A stretch of 64,000 nt of DNA from Strongylocentrotus purpuratus. Its lineage: Eukaryota > Echinodermata > Echinoidea > Camarodonta > Strongylocentrotidae. This document shows, in pieces, positions 23,270 through 38,200 of the stretch. Under the pieces are notes generated by a model, which saw nothing but the letters and a program-made list of their open reading frames with translations, ran no database searches and was not told where the DNA came from. Positions within the stretch are counted from its first letter, which is position 1. The number at the start of each line of letters is the position of its first letter. The DNA is taken from assembly GCF_000002235.5 (NCBI RefSeq), contig NW_022145609.1, positions 7,263,163 through 7,327,162 of the forward strand. The letters are read 5' to 3'. The position numbers and the translations under genes are program-made.

Positions 23270-26200
23270 CTATTCTCCCTCTGACTTCTCCCTGAGAACT
23301 GCTGCCGCCAAGATTCTGATGACTGATGTAATCTTGGTTAGCTGGTCCTCGGTCAGCGTCACGTTGACTGCAATGCGTATGCTGAAAGAACAAATGGAGA
23401 GTTTGCTTTCAAAATCTTATGTAGTATCTTAATGACTTTTAAAAAATAAGCTATATTTACTTCAACAAAATGGGGTCAATATAGGCCCTTTTCAACATAG
23501 AATGATTTTCAAAGGGGTCCACACACAAATTTAAAAACAATTACCAATCAATATTAATCACATTCTCACAGAATAGCAACAGCCATCTTGAAACCATGCA
23601 TTCATGCACTATACCACTGAATCCAAAGTACCCTCTACTTGGGGATACAACATCACATACTGATATTTTTCTTTATTTCAGATTGTTGTGTACATGAATA
23701 TGTTATACAAAATCAAGTAATAGCATTCGCAAAATAAAATCCACGGTATTAAGCTCTTGATCAATCAATTAGTCAAGTGTCCACATTCGTGCAAGCCTAA
23801 TGCTACAGACTAATTGCAGGACGCGTACAATAATTCAATGTTGGTATTTTAAGGTTTCTTGGCACAAAAGTGGCTAACATAAATATATTTCATGAATGTT
23901 GTTTCAAACTAACTCTTTGTTGACTTTCTCTATTTTTAAGACATCCTCTCCTCTAAACCATCCTGTTGAATACTTCAGTGTGACACACAGGAATATGTGA
24001 AGTACTATGTGCACCATCTCTACTTGACTTACCTTGGTGGTGGTAGGAAAGCTTCTTCTTCCTCTAGATACCTGGCGACAGTAAGCACCACACCTTCATC
24101 TAATGCCTGCCAGGGTGTACAATAGAAAATAACAGTCATTGCATAACAATTGCCAATTATCACAGTAAAGAAAATGTGATATTGTGTATGTGACACAGCC
24201 TCCTGGCCAAAATGGAAAAATATATAATCAATCACCCTCCAAACACAGCTATGTGAAGTGAAATCATCTGAAGATTTAAACAGAGAGCAAACCCTCATTT
24301 GTGCTCAAATGAAAAGTATTCTGCACATAATCAATAATTCTGGAGGAAAAAATGGGCAGTCTGTAGTCCAGCAAATTTATTGCATAATAAATGATAGAAA
24401 TTCTAAATCCTATTGTTTTTTGTTTTTGTAAGATATACATCTACCTTCACCATAGCAATTTTAGTTACTTGCTATCAATTTGAATCTTTCCAAATATGGC
24501 TTGGATAATGAATCTCTGTGACAATATGTTGGTGCTATACTTAAAGTAGGCCTTTCACTAATCACTAATTAGATTTCATCGCTTTTCAAATTGTGAGATT
24601 GTGGCTTGCCGTTGCACGTCATTCAATCTTACCCTGACGACAATCTTTTCCAGGAATGCTTGGTCTTTCTGCCAATCTCCACTGGTCTCCTCCAACCTGA
24701 GATGCTTGATGGGTGAGATGGGGTCACCATCCAACCGGTAACCAGGCAACCTAACACAAACAACAATATCACAGAATGAATGTCTACATGTCTGACCCAA
24801 CGTCTGCGGTTGGGGTTGCAACTGGGTTAAGGTTAGGTCTAGGCTTAGGATTAGGGTACACTGTTTGGCCCAGGGTGAAGGTAAGGAATGTAACTAATGT
24901 ATGATATAAACCACAGTAACTTTTGGCACAGCATGTGCAGTACAACCCCATACAAAATGCCCTCGCAAGATGTCCTATTTTACTAGATTTCATGGATATT
25001 GTAATCTAATGCAAAGGCAAGATTACAATTTGATTGCTGATTCATCAAATTTAGGGATACCTTCAGCTTTATGTGATAGTGAAAGTGCAGTCACCCTCAA
25101 AGAAAAAGAAAATATTATTTGCCATATAATTGTTTATTTGGTTAATAGTCACATGCCACTTTGTAGACATTCTACAATAGATTTATTAACAAAGGCCAAC
25201 GTAAAGAAAAGAACCTTTACAAAGGAGAAGGAAATATGTCATCTCTTTTAAAATACAGTTATTGAAAGATTGAATGAAGAACATAAGTTTCAATATCATT
25301 TTGCCCCATTCTCTATTCATGAATGAATAAAGGAAAATGCCTATTGATCCTTCATTTTCGAATCTATAACTGTTATAGGTCTTAATTCACATGTACACAC
25401 CACTTGATTTAAGGTCATATGTGAAGAAGAGAAACACAGATCATCTAACTCACCCTGAAAGCTGTACATGAATAAATTCATTATTTGACCTCAACTTCTG
25501 GAAAATATCAGTCTCTTTCTGTGTAATATCTACTGCCATGCTGGCTGCCGAAGCGAGCATGGGAGGTAGAGAGGCCGAGAAACAGTAGCCAAGCCCAGAC
25601 AGACGCTGCAAGGAAAGACAAGTATTGACAATGTAAACAGTATAAAGACTAAAGGTATCTAAACCTGTCTTTATTTTAAGGTTTTTATATTTCGTTCTTG
25701 TAACTATTTAAATATACTTGTACATGCTTATTTTTTACTTTGTAAAGCACATAGAGAAACTTCTGTTTATTATGCGCTCAACTATGACCGGTTTATATTT
25801 TCTCCTTATTTTAATTTCTCATCATAACAAGATCAATGACGAATCTACAGAGAATGTATTTTCACTTCAGATGATTGTGGGGTTTCTTGAAAATATGATG
25901 ATTGTGATGATTATTTCTGGCACTGCGCTTGTATTTGTCATGTTTGTTCATATTCAAGAACTTGCACTTCAATTTTATCTTTACAAATAAAACACAAAAC
26001 TCTGTCCATGTAAAAAATCTTCTAAATTCATGGGGTTTTTTCTCCTAAAATATAAATAAAACATTTCCTTGTACACTCTTAGTAACCAAAATCAATTTTC
26101 AATACAATGAACACAACAGATTATTTTCAAATTCAATCTTTGATAATACGTCATATGACTGAAATGCAGTTTCAATAAAATGCACATTATTGTATTATAT

Positions 26201-29200
26201 GAACAAATCAAACATTAATAAACACTACATGGTTACGTTTATTTCATTCTTAAGCCTCAATTCAGATTGCGTTGGTAAACAGAGCCTTTAGCTGCAGCCT
26301 ACTGTATCGTATCTGAATGAGCCTGTACATCAGAGGTAGGGAAATCAAATCGTTACCTGGTGATCAACAACGTATCTGGTACCAAGACAAAACCCTCCCA
26401 TAGTACCGAGGGCTGCTTCCATTGAAACTGAAATTAGATCAATGTCGGTTATCTGCCAGGAGAAAAAGACAAGAAAAGAGTTTGTGAGGCTTAGAAGAGT
26501 TCAGATCAATGGCTACTATGAAACCATCAAACATGCAAGGTTACTATAACCCTAAGTATGAGATGAATTACATACATTTTCCAGTGCTTTAATCTAAAAG
26601 CTCAAATGATACATCATCAACTTTTCCTATTTTAAATGTTGAAAAGTATAGTTAGATTTTACATTGTTGCCTTTGTGGTTTTCTACATACTTTTGCCCCC
26701 CCCCCCCCCCACTCATCCTCTCCCATAAAACCGCACCCTTGAAGGGAATTATATATGCAAATAATCACTAGCTTATTATACTCACATCAACACCTGCATG
26801 CTCTGTGACTCCACGACCTGTCTTTCCAAGTACAAAGAAAGACATGGACTCATCCATGAAGACACGCACCTTGTACTTGTACTTCAATTCAATCTAAGAA
26901 TAAACATAAACAGATTTAAGATGAAAGAGAAGTGCACAGTTTCAATTGCTTTGAAAGAAATAATGCACTTCTGCTCTTTTTCATACACCTCTTAATTTCA
27001 TTCCAGAAAAGACATAGCATTTGTTATATGATAAACATAGAAAAAAATGTGTTATATAGAAGTCAAATCAATGAGAAATGCAAGATCATCTGTCAACTTG
27101 AAATCTATCATTTCAATTAGATGATTATGCATTCAACATATTTTTTTCCTCCCCTTCTCCTATTCCTGCCCCTCCTCCAACAACTTATCCTTTTTTTTTT
27201 TTTTTTTGCTTTATACACTTCTGTTATACAATAACTGGCTACTTCATCACTTGAATACTATTTCCTTATTTCAAACAACACTATTGATTTACTTACCAGT
27301 TTCTCAACATCAACAATGGTTCCATGGTTGACATACAGCCCTTCTACTACGATGAATTTCCTCATCACTTTAGCTTTCTTAGGATTCTGCAGAAAACCGG
27401 AAAATATAACTTTTTGTTAACTTCATTTGTACGTCCTCCTAATGTTTGGTTCATGCACTTTATAGGTATGTATTTGTAATCCTGATATGAAATTTGCTTT
27501 GTATAAATTAGGGCTGTGCACAACAGTGTAATGAGGTACCCGAGTACACTCCCAGGCTCCCAGGCGAATACTCGAATATTCGGACGCCATGTTTTTTATT
27601 ATTTTTTTATTTTTTTGAATTTTTTTGAATTTTTTTGAATTTTTTGGATTTTTTTTGAATTTTTTGATTTTTTGATTTTTTTCTTTTTTTCTTTTTTTGC
27701 CACTACCATACCACTCGGCAGTTTCTCAGGTCCCTCGCTGAAAACGCATGCAACTTTACTTTGAGTCGCAGTTGAAGGCGCCGATTTAATAAGAATAATA
27801 ACAGTAAACAATGCTGTTTTAAAAACCAAAGATGGCAAAATAATCCATTTTCCTCCAAGTCCAAACAGAAATCTGGACATTTGGTCCTAGTTTCTGAAAG
27901 GTGAGTTTGACAGTGCTTGAGTTGGGAAACATTTTTACCGACGGTACCATGCCAGCGGATGCCGCTCTCCCTGGCACGGGTTAGCGTGGGCCTGGACATT
28001 TTTTTTTTTTTGCGGCCGAATATTCAAGTAGTTGTCAACCGTGCGGGTACTCGAGCATTCGACTACCCGTCGCAGCCTTAGTATAAATCAAACCAACTGA
28101 AGATGAATTTCTGAAATAAAGACAAATGAATCAATGTATTCAATTTGATGTGAAAAGTTATTCAATAAAAATCTAAAGTGCTATTACAATAGTGGTTGAC
28201 ACAGATAAAAAATAGCTTTAACTTGTGGATTTTTATTTAAAAAAATAGACATGGTTGTTTCATATATTTTGTGATGATGAAAAATCTAACTTTTACATCA
28301 AGGGAATGAAAAGGATATATTTTTTCTCTCTCTCTCTGTGCTTTCTGCTAGCAGTAAAAGGCTTACTATGGTGAATGAGATATATTACTATTAGAGAGAG
28401 CATCTAATGAAATGATTCATTTCAAAAGGCTAACTTCACCTTAAAGTGGTAAAACTTATAACAAGGTAAAGCTCTGGAGAATAGACTTAGAAATAGCATC
28501 TACATAAAAGCCACTCACCTTCTTGTCTTCTACAGCTTGCTCTTGTAAGAGTCTCTCTAGATCGGCCATGTTGTTATGCTTAAAGAATTTGAGCTTGCTG
28601 CGAGATGCTAAGAGGCCCATCTGAATAGCAAAGCTCACCCCTTCATCACTGGCAGGTGAAAACAAAACAAAGAAAATAGTCGTTTTTATGGCAATCCAGA
28701 GGTACAGAACAAGGTGCCCAATTTCACTGAACCATGTCATTTTCATAATCAAAAGCTTAATTGTTAGAAAAGAATCACAAACTCCCATGTTAAATCTCAA
28801 GAAAGTGCACTTGCACCCTGGGCCAGTTTATACATGTATATGAATATAATTTGATTAAATTATTTCAAAATATCAATTTTCAAAAGAGTAAATGGTACAA
28901 TCTCATGTTTTACATAATTTGTTTAGCTGTGCAGGAAAGTTTGGAAAGATTGGCCCCCTTGCAGCCAAGGTTTTGGGGAGGGTTGGGCATCGTCTCCCAG
29001 ACAATAAAATCTTTTGAACAGACCAATGAGACTCTAAACTTTGACCTCAACTTCTCATTATCCTTAGATGATTGTAGACTGTTCCAGAGTCATCTACAGA
29101 GTTTGGCCAACTTGGTTTCACTGGGTCACAACATGGCGTATATTCTTTTGTTTTGTGCTTTCCCAACAAAGCAGTAGTCACCATATTGCGTCCAACTCGA

Positions 29201-32200
29201 ACCGGGCTTGCTAAAATCTGTATATACATGTAGATGGCTCTGGACTGGACTGTTCGATTCGTACACAGTATTTCTTTTTCTACAGAAGTTTAATCAAAGT
29301 ATTTATATGTGTTTAGTCTGCAACAGGTAAATAACTCACCAGAAGACAAGATCGCCCTTCTTGGCATAAGCCGGGATGGCACTGGCAATGGTTGAGAAGC
29401 CATAGGAATACAAGATGGCCTCCTCTACCCCCATGTGTTTAGCCATCTTCTCTTCAAAGTTAAGATGAACATCTGTTGGACAATAGTAGAAACTGAATGT
29501 TATTGACTTTTCATTAATACATATTTACAAAGCATTGTGATACCATTTTTTGTAGCTATGAATCCAGTTGAAGCCAATCTTATATTTGTCAGAATTTGTT
29601 TCTGATTCGAAAATATGGAGTTACGTCTTTGTGTCACTGAACCCTTGATATCATAAATACAACATACATAATAGGCAAGGACCTCTAAGAGGCAATATAT
29701 GCTTGTAAATGAGGCCCCTATCAAGATAATTCATTCTAGCAAGTGAAAATCCCACTTCAGATGCTGTTGTAGTAGATCATTCATGAATTCAGACTCACCC
29801 ATAGTCCCAAAGAACCCTCTTGGCCCACAAGTACCCACTCCATATTTCCTCATAGTCTGTATCGCTGCATCCTATGAAAATGAAACAAAGTAATCAAGAA
29901 TTACTATCCCGAGCGGAGCCGTAAACTTAGACTGTACTGAATCCACCAAATGGGACAACACAATCCATTATCAGTTTATCGTAGATAGTGTACATAGTTC
30001 AAATTTTCAAGGGAAACTGGAATTTCATTAAATTCATTTATATACATTTTAGTTCGGTTGTTACAGATAATGTGAATCATGATTTGCCATTTTACATTTG
30101 GAAGTTATAACTTTAAAGTTTCAATTCATTATTAACAAACTTTGAATGAAAGAAAAATGAAGGACAACACTGTTTACATGATCCATCTCAGATCTCTATA
30201 ACAACTTAGCAACTTTGGTAATATAATTCAAATTTCCAATCAGCCCCTTGCTTTAACAAATATTGGAACTTTAAGTATTTCTTAAGTTATAAGAGCATAA
30301 ATGTATTTGAATAAAATCATCAATTTAATGCACAAAGAATATTCTAAAACAAGCATGGAACTCTTTAGATACCATAATATTAATCTGGGGGTGTTTCACA
30401 AAGACTAAGATCAACTTTAAGTTGGACTTAATTTTGGCAGGTCATTCATGTCGCCACTGGTTGCTCTCACCATTGGTCTCTCAATTATAATCTTTAGATA
30501 ATATTTTTTCCTTCAATAATGAACTATCAAAAAGGGTAAATTCTGTAGATTTGTGACCACGATTTATACGTCCCTTGAGAGACCAATGTCAGTAAAAGGT
30601 GAGAGCAAACAGTGGCATGAATGGCCTGCCATAGTTATGTCCAACTTAAAGTCGATCTTAGTCTTTGTGAAACAACCCATTGGTCTACAATGTTTCATGG
30701 ATATACATGTAAGCTTCCTATTCATTTCAATACTCACCTCTGTTTCTTTTCTTCCCAGCATTCCTAAGAAGTTGAATGTCCCAACATTAATGCCTTCCTT
30801 GCCATCCACAACAAGCTTGTTGTTGCCTTGCCTATAAACATAAAAATAATAAACAGAGTTATTAAAAACAATGATATATCGCTGCATAAAAGCTTCTGAA
30901 TCCAAAGAGGCAAAGAAATCTAGCTTAATGATTGTATCTCACACAGCTACAGACCTGCTACCTTTTTTAAAAATTTACATTGTCAGCTTTTTCCTTAAAT
31001 AAATCATGCAAGGAAAATTCTAAAATAGAAATTGGTACCCGGTATTCAAAAGCAAAATTTCTTTACTGAAGTTAAGAAACAAAAGGGTTTTCAAGATAAT
31101 TAGTCTACAAAACAGAATAAATATTCATAAATAAATCAAAGTTACAATAATATATAAGCAGACTAGGAAACCACATGTCTACTATTTTATGAAAATTATG
31201 AAAGACTTTGTTTTGATAAATTCAATAAGACATCATTATTCAAGTTGAATTCCTTGAAACAGATTTAAAAAAATGTCCTCAATGAAAATGCTACTCACTT
31301 GGTAATGACTTTATAGTGGAGCGCCGGATGGTTTGGGTCTACTGGTGGGACTAGGGGTTCTGGTTCCCACTCCTGGACGAGCTGTTCTCTTTCCTGTTAT
31401 TGAAAGAGGCAAATAATGTATGATAACATGATCATATTTGACTATAATAATAATATTCAGTTCTTGTATAGCGCATAATGTGTTATGAAATAACATCTCT
31501 ATGTGCTTCCAAAGAGCTTTGGAAATTATTACCCTAGCTTTACATTATCTAATGATTGTTAGTTTGGAGAAAGAAAGTGATAAAAATTAGTTTTCATATC
31601 TTTGGGGACAAATTTGACTCTAATACAAAGTACATTTTCATAACTCAACCAAGAAATAAGAACAAAAGCAAAAGATGGAAAAAATAGATGTATACATTGC
31701 AATAATTGAATACCTTGGAGGCTTTCCTTGTTAACATGATAGCAACTTTTTTCAAAAAATCATCTCAAGGGCAATTTCAAAAGTCAATACCGGTACCCTA
31801 TTGTACATCCCATAGAAATCATGTGTAAATGATATAAAACCTGATTGTCTTGATGTACAAGGCTATTGAAATTGTCTTGGATTGATTTTTCTAAAGTAGT
31901 TGTTATCATGTTATTGAAATGATTTTATTTCCGCCCACAAAATGGAAAAATAACTCAGCTGATATAATTTTTTTAGATGACCCACGTGCACAGATTTTGG
32001 GCTGATGTGTTTTCTTTTTTTTTATATGTTTTATAATTATTATTCAGTACACAAAAACCTCTAAATCTTTTTTTTTTCTTTTTCTTTGGTATGTCACTGT
32101 CTTCTTATAATTTACACAACGAAATGATGTCAAACTCTTTGTTTGCTTGGATACTTACTGCTTCTGTCAGCTTGACGGTTGACTCAATTGAGTAGCTTTT

Positions 32201-35200
32201 TGAGAAGATCAGGCGGATGATGAAGACAACAAGAATTACCTCAAATGCCAAGTGATAGAGCGGGGCCTGTGTATTGAAGGGGAAAATAATCATTATTATG
32301 TATAGGATTAGGAGGGGTGGTAAAAACCTCTTCAGCTAATGATAATGGATTGTGTTAATGGCCTCCAGGAGACCGTTACTTGCTCCCTTTAAAGTACAAT
32401 TGCACAAGAAATCAAAGGCCTTGCAAGAATTAATTTGACAATGGGTTTAAGTAAAGGCTTCTGCTAGCACAAGAAAATGCTTAGAAACATACAGAAACTT
32501 TACATATAAAATGACTATAACAATTAGTTTGGTGTAAATAGGCACACAAGAAATTTGTTGGATTGATTGAAACAGCAAACGCAAGCCTCCTTACACCAAT
32601 TGCTGTTGTTGTAAAGTCAGCATCAAATTGGCAACATAAAATCAGCCTTTTTACATGCATCTCCAGCCAGAATCAACATCACAAACTAACGGGAGAAGTC
32701 AACGTTTTTGTCATCTAAATCGCATATCAGTTCACGTAAACAGGATTCAGAAAACTAGAAAAAGAATTGTTTCTTCCGTCTGTAACAATGAGTGGCAAGG
32801 ACTAGTCTAGGGTCTAGTCTAGTAAGACACTAGCACACACACACCCCAAGTATAGTACGATAATACTCTGTAAAGAGGTCTGTAGAGTCTACTCAAATTC
32901 AAAAAGGAAGAAGAAGAAGAGGGAGCTCCGTCGTCGGAGATCCCTGGAGGAGTTAGTAAAACACAAAATAAATAGATAGGGTCTAGATAAAACTATTTTC
33001 ATTAGTCAAGACAATTATTTATATCTTATATCCTTATATTTAGTGGAACAACTTTAGAATACCCCACCATGCGAATTGAAGGTTTTTTTTTTTGGTCCGC
33101 CAACCCAACGCTTCAACTTGTTAAAGTAGTACTACAACTTGGTGCCGAGATATAGTCTTGAATGGAAATCGCAATCGTGCCGCGAACGTGCCAACGAGCC
33201 AACATGAGTTGAGAGACTTGAAGTTAAATCGCCAACGTGCCAACGTGCCAACGAGCCAACATATGAGTTGAGAGTCTTGAATTTGATATCGCCAACGTGC
33301 CAATGTGCCAACGAGCCAACATGAGTTGAGAGTCTTGAAGTTATATCGCCAACGTGCCAACGTGCCAACATGAGTTGAGAGACTTGAATATATATCGCCA
33401 ACGTGCCAACGTGCCAACGAGCCAACATGAGTTGAGAGTCTTGAAGTTATATCGCCAACGTGCCAACGTGCCAACATGAGTTGAGAGACTTGAATATATA
33501 TATCGCCAACGTGCCAACGTGCCAACGAGCCAACATGAGTTGAGAGACTTGAAGTTAAATCGCCAACGTGCCAACATGAGTTGAGCGTCTTGAAGTTATA
33601 TCGCCAACGTGCCAACGAGCCAACATGAGTTGAGAGACTTGAAGTTAAATCGCCAACGTGCCAACGAGCCAACATGAGTTGAGAGACTTGAATATATATA
33701 TCGCCAACGTGCCAACGAGCCAACATGAGTTGAGAGACTTGAATTTATATCGCCAACGTGCCAACGTGCCAACGAGCCAACATGAGTTGAGAGACTTGAA
33801 TTTATATCGCCAACGTGCCAATGTGCCAACGAGCCAACATGAGTTGAGAGACTTGAAGTTAAATCGCCAACGTGCCAACGTGCCAACGAGCCAACATGAG
33901 TTGAGAGACGTGAATTTATATCGCCAACGTGCCAACGTGCCAACAAGCCGAGAGACTTGAAGTTAAATCGCCAACGTGCCAACGAGCCAACATGAGTTGA
34001 GAGACTTGAATTTATATCGCCAACGTGCCAACAACGAGCCATAGTTGAGAGACTTGAATTTAAATCGCCATCGTCTTGGAAAAGGGCTTATGAGAATGAA
34101 AAGAGACCGTTTTCATAAATGAAAAGGAGACTGTTTTCATAGATGAAAAGGAGACTGTTTTCATAGATGAAAAAGGGCATTTATGAGAAAGGGAAGGGGC
34201 TCTTTTTTAAATGGGGGCGCTTATTAGAAAGGAAAGGGCGCACATGTGAAGATATAAGGTGCGCTATCAGATTTGAATAGGGCAATTATCAGAGGTGAAA
34301 AGTGGCGCTTGTCGTATCTGAAAAGGGGCACTTAAATTATTACAGATTATAAAGGGCACTTATATGAGAATGGAAAATGAACACTTATTGCAAAATAAAA
34401 TGGGAACTTGTCGAACGAAAAGGGGTACGTGTAAAGAAGAGGGGGCACTTTTAAAAATTAATAGGGGCACTTTTCCAAGTAAAAGGGGCACTTCTTACAA
34501 AGTTAAAAGGGCACTTTTCCTGTTTTAAAAGGGGCACTTTTGGAGAACTTGATAAAGTGGGGGGGGGGGCACTGTGCCCCCTCCCGGGAGCGCCGCCTCT
34601 GATAAACATAGATACAACCATCACACATAATTATGTTTATATACTTTTATAAACGGAAAGTTTCGCTTGTACCAGTAAAATATTCGTCTAATAGTAAAAT
34701 ATCCTAAGCACTAAATGACTAATCGAAACTGTTTTATACTCGACCAAATATAAAACGTTTTGTTAACTATAAAGGTCAGGCGATATTCATCCTATTTCAT
34801 ATACAATCATATGAACGAATTATCTCATGACTGCTCTCCTCATTTGGTAAGTGGGTTATTTACATAATATGTTTGCCATTTTCTCTGTTATTTCTCTGTT
34901 ATTTTGGTTTACAAAATATTAACGCTGTTGATTTACTTCAACTGCATCGAGAACACATGTGTCCCAAAACAGTGGCTCCGAACCAAAGTCGTCGCTATCC
35001 TCAAGCCAGGAAAGGACTCGAACGAAGCCAAGAACTTTCGACCGATCTCGCTCCTGTGCCAAACATACAAGCTGCTTGAACGCCTTATTCTCAACAGAAT
35101 TGGGCCTCACGTTGACAGCCAACTGAACTGTGAGCAGGCAGGTTTCCGACCAGGAAAATCCACCACGGGACAACTTCTCAACCTGACCCAACACATCGAA

Positions 35201-38200
35201 GACGGTTTTCAGAACAACCTCATCACAGGTGCAGTATTTGTGGATTTATCTGCGGCTTATGACACTGTCAATCACCGAAGGCTACAGACAAAACTTCATG
35301 ACATCACAAATGACCTCAAACTCACCAGATTCATTCAGAAGATGATGCAGAACAGACGCTTCTTTGTCGAACTGGATGGGCAGAAGAGCAGATGGCGGAA
35401 ACAGAAAAACGGTCTCCCCCAGGGTGGCGTCCTGGCGCCAACACTCTACAACATATACACTGCTGACATCCCTTCAACAGAGAACACTCGAAACTTCATC
35501 TATGCAGATGACACCTGCATCACAGCCCAGCATAGTACCTTCGAAGCTGTTGAACTCCATCTCAACACAGCGCTCGCAAGCCTTTCGGAGTACTACAGAG
35601 CAAACTACCTACGGGCAAACCCATCCAAGACTCAGGTGTGTGTTTTCCACTTGAAGAACAGGGAGGCAAAGAGAGAACTGAAGCTAAAGTGGAACAATGT
35701 GCAACTTAACCACTGCGAGCATCCAGTGTATTTAGGTGTAAAACTTGACCGCACTTTATCCTTCAAGAAACATATCGAGAAGACAATACGCAAAGTAGAA
35801 TCTCGAAATGCCATCATCGCGAAGCTAGTATCTTCACACTATGGCGCTGACCCCAAAACTGTACAAAGTGCAGCTGTTGCTCTATGCATGTCATCCGCAG
35901 AATATGCTTGCCCAGTTTGGAGCAGATCAGCCCATGTGAAGAAGCTTGACACCACACTCAATAACACATATCGAAAGATAACAGGATGTCTGAAACCAAC
36001 AAAAGTTGAGGAGATATATCACCTCGCTGGCATTGGATCTCCTAACCAAAGGCGCACTAACACCTGCCTAAAGGAACGGATGAAGCAGGCGACAGATGAC
36101 AGACACATGCTACACGGATACTTACAACCCCACAAACGACTTATATCCCGACACAGCTTCCTCGATTCTGTCCCACCACCTGAACAGAATCCTCCACCAT
36201 CAGTCAAGCCCGTACTCATCAAAGGTCTTAACCTGAAGTGGCCGGAGTGGCAATGCCTAAATCGAATGCGGACGAGAATGGGACGGTGTAAGGTCAATAT
36301 GGCAAGATGGGGCTATGCCCATGAAGGAGATACTCTCTGCGACTGCGGAGAGACTCAGACGATGGACCACCTCTTGCAGTGCGGCGGAACGGGTTGCACA
36401 GATGAAGACCTGTCCCTTGTTAATGAAACGGCCATTGCAGCAATCGAGCGATGGAAGAACTTAATTTAATTTAATTTACTTCTAAGTTAAGGAACTTTAC
36501 ATTACTATCTTGATCTAAGGAGACACGAACGAACGAACTGCAATTGATTGCTGATACTGAGTGATAAGTTATACTTATAATGATAGTGAAACAAGGCATT
36601 TCCAGAATCTGTAGTAGTACCTAGTAGTAGTACTACTACTACTACTACTACTAAAGTTCAAAGCTTGCGCGCTTCGCGCGAGAGGGGAAAACTGCTTTCA
36701 GACAAGGATTAAGAGTCGAGAATGGTACAACGAATCGTCTTCTTTCTCTAAGAATTTATTGAAACGTCAAAGCTTGCGCGCTTCGCGCGAGAGGGGGGGG
36801 GAAATGATTTCAGACAAGGATTAAGAGTCGAGAATGGTACAATGAATCTTTTTTTTTTCTAATAATTTCTGAAAAGTCAAAGCTTCCGCGCTTCGCGTGG
36901 GTTTTCTATATCCATCGCTCCTTATGTATTTGTTTAAAACTTCTTTTATCTTCTTTTTCTAATTTCCTTATGTTATTCTTTATTTCTCTTTCTTTCCCAT
37001 TTCCATTTTGCTTATTAGCACCTGTCTTTCCTTAAGGTATTTTTTATTTCCTCCTTCTTTTATATTTTCTTTCCATATTATTATTTTGTTTAATCTTCCA
37101 TTTCTATCTTTCCACAAGTGTTTCTTTGTTTTAAACACCCAAGGACACCGGGTCCCCGTCACCCTAGGCGCCGGAGTTTGCGTTACCCTAACTCTCACCC
37201 TAACCCTAACCCTAGGACACCGGGGTTGGCGTTACCCTAACTCTCACCCTAACCCTAGGACACCGGGTCCCGCGTCACCCGAGGACACCGGAAATTGCGT
37301 TACCCTAACTCTCACCCTAACCCTAACCCTAGGACACCGGGTCCCGAGTCACGTACCCTAGGACACTGGGTCCCGCGTCACCCTAGGACACCGGAGTTTG
37401 CGTTACCCTAACTCTCACCCTAACCCTAACCCTAGGACACCGGGTCCCGCGTCACCCTAGGACACCAGATCCCGCATCACCCTAGGACACCGGGTCCCGC
37501 GTCACCCTAGGACACCGGGTCCCGCGTCACCCTAGGACACCGGGTCCCGCGTCACCCTAGGACACCGGAGTTTGCGTTACCCTAACTCTCACCCTAACCC
37601 TAACCCTAGGACACCGGGTCCCGCGTCACCCTAGGACACCGGATCCCGCATCACCCTAGGACACCGGGTCCCGCGTCGCCCTAGGACACCGGGTCCCGCG
37701 TCACCCTAGGACACCGGGTCCCGAGTCACGTACCCTAGGACACTGGGTCCCGCGTCACCCTAGGACACCGGAGTTTGCGTTACCCTAACTCTCACCCTAA
37801 CCCTAACCCTAGGACACCGGGTCCCGCATCACCCTAGGACACCAGATCCCGCATCACCCTAGGACACCGGGTCCCGCGTCACCCTAGGACACCGGAGTTT
37901 GCGTTACCCTAACTCTCACCCTAACCCTAACCCTAGGACACCGGGTCCTGCGTCACCCTAGGACACCGGAGTTCTCGTTACCCTAACTCTCACCCTAACC
38001 CTAACCCTAGGACACCGGGTCCCGCGTCACCCTAGGACACCGGATCCCGCATCACCCTAGGACACTGGGTCCCGCGTCACCCTAGGACACCGGGTCCCGC
38101 GTCACCCTAGGACACCGGGTCCCGCGTCACCCTAGGACACCGGGTCCCGCGTCACCCTAGGACACCAGAGTTTGCGTTACCCTAACTCTCACCCTAACCC

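Noticed and set aside
28851-29177. 108-codon plus-strand frame
   Set aside because: It lies in an SPTLC1 intron on the opposite strand with no recognisable family and no splice support.
33121-34042. Long minus-strand frames (201 and 148 codons) with LARWHVGD repeats
   Set aside because: They are translations of the CCAACGTG minisatellite, open in several frames at once because the unit lacks stop triplets.
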